Part shown: piece by piece, positions 5,811-5,903 of the stretch
How the letters are laid out: the number at the start of each line of letters is the position of its first letter
Numbering within the stretch: position 1 is the stretch's first letter
Assembly: GCA_016763165.1 (NCBI GenBank)
Contig: JAESUJ010000017.1
Location: forward strand, 1 to 5,903
From: Candidatus Babeliales bacterium
GTDB lineage: Bacteria > Babelota > Babeliae > Babelales > CAZZPM01
Direction: 5' to 3'
DNA length: 5,903 nucleotides
The notes under the pieces: generated by a model
Databases searched by the model: none
Seen by the model: the letters and a program-made list of their open reading frames with translations, nothing else
What the model was told of the DNA's origin: nothing
Translations under genes and position numbers: made by a program

Positions 5811-5903
5811 TCATACCCTATGAATCTCTTGAACATTGCCCTTTGCAACGGCATTGTCCTGAACAACCTTGATCGCTTCTGCAGCACTTCTTGCTTTCAA
5901 CAG
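5811..5903 (-). CDS. C-terminal tail of an unidentified gene (runs off right edge)
   Basis: A minus-strand frame is open from the right edge and stops at TGA 5813-5811, giving 30 visible residues. They read LLKARSAAEAIKVVQDNA, then VAKGNVQEIHRV: an Ala-rich, helix-like, balanced composition. The stretch is richer in G and C than most of the window. The stop lies 7 bases before the ferredoxin ATG, the usual spacing of coupled operon genes. This reading competes with an extension of the ferredoxin frame over the same bases, whose residues look much less protein-like. Too little is visible to name the product, and I cannot exclude that the segment is non-coding. Confidence 0.5.
   Translation of the reverse strand: MLKARSAAEAIKVVQDNAVAKGNVQEIHRV

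Overview
This AT-rich, gene-dense window most resembles a bacterium with a reduced genome, possibly host-associated. Two exported proteins of no recognisable family sit beside conserved housekeeping genes. The mix (F-type ATP synthase, lone SufC, acyl-CoA ligase, small ferredoxin, orphan secreted proteins) would suit a Dependentiae/TM6-like intracellular lineage. That is a guess from overall character; no phylogenetic marker in the window settles it.

Left part (1-553, minus strand): the start of an F1Fo ATP synthase operon. A 94-residue three-helix membrane protein of the AtpI/AtpR type lies just upstream of, and overlaps by 20 bases, the start of subunit a (atpB). atpB runs off the left edge, with 96 residues visible. 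Bases 554-773 separate this operon from a divergent pair of genes and hold plausible promoters for both directions.

Middle left (774-1896, plus strand): a two-gene unit. The first gene encodes a small exported Cys/His-rich protein (84 residues). The second encodes a 284-residue exported protein whose first 118 residues contain no Asp or Glu and are strongly basic. Each has a strong ribosome binding site and they are 13 bases apart. Neither is a family I recognise.

Right part (1891-5903, minus strand): a compact run transcribed right to left. It comprises the C-terminal tail of an unidentified gene at the right edge, a single-cluster [4Fe-4S] ferredoxin, a long-chain acyl-CoA synthetase-like ligase, a CNNM/CBS/CorC-HlyC membrane protein, and the Fe-S assembly ATPase SufC. 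Spacings of 7 to 53 bases suggest one operon. SufC appears here without SufB or SufD.

The plus-strand exported-protein gene and sufC converge so tightly that their stop codons abut. The junction is the centre of a perfect 22-base palindrome, so both proteins end in Tyr-Gly-Leu. I see no mobile element, CRISPR array, tRNA or rRNA. No single previously undescribed system is evident; the exported pair and the palindromic gene junction are the most unusual items.
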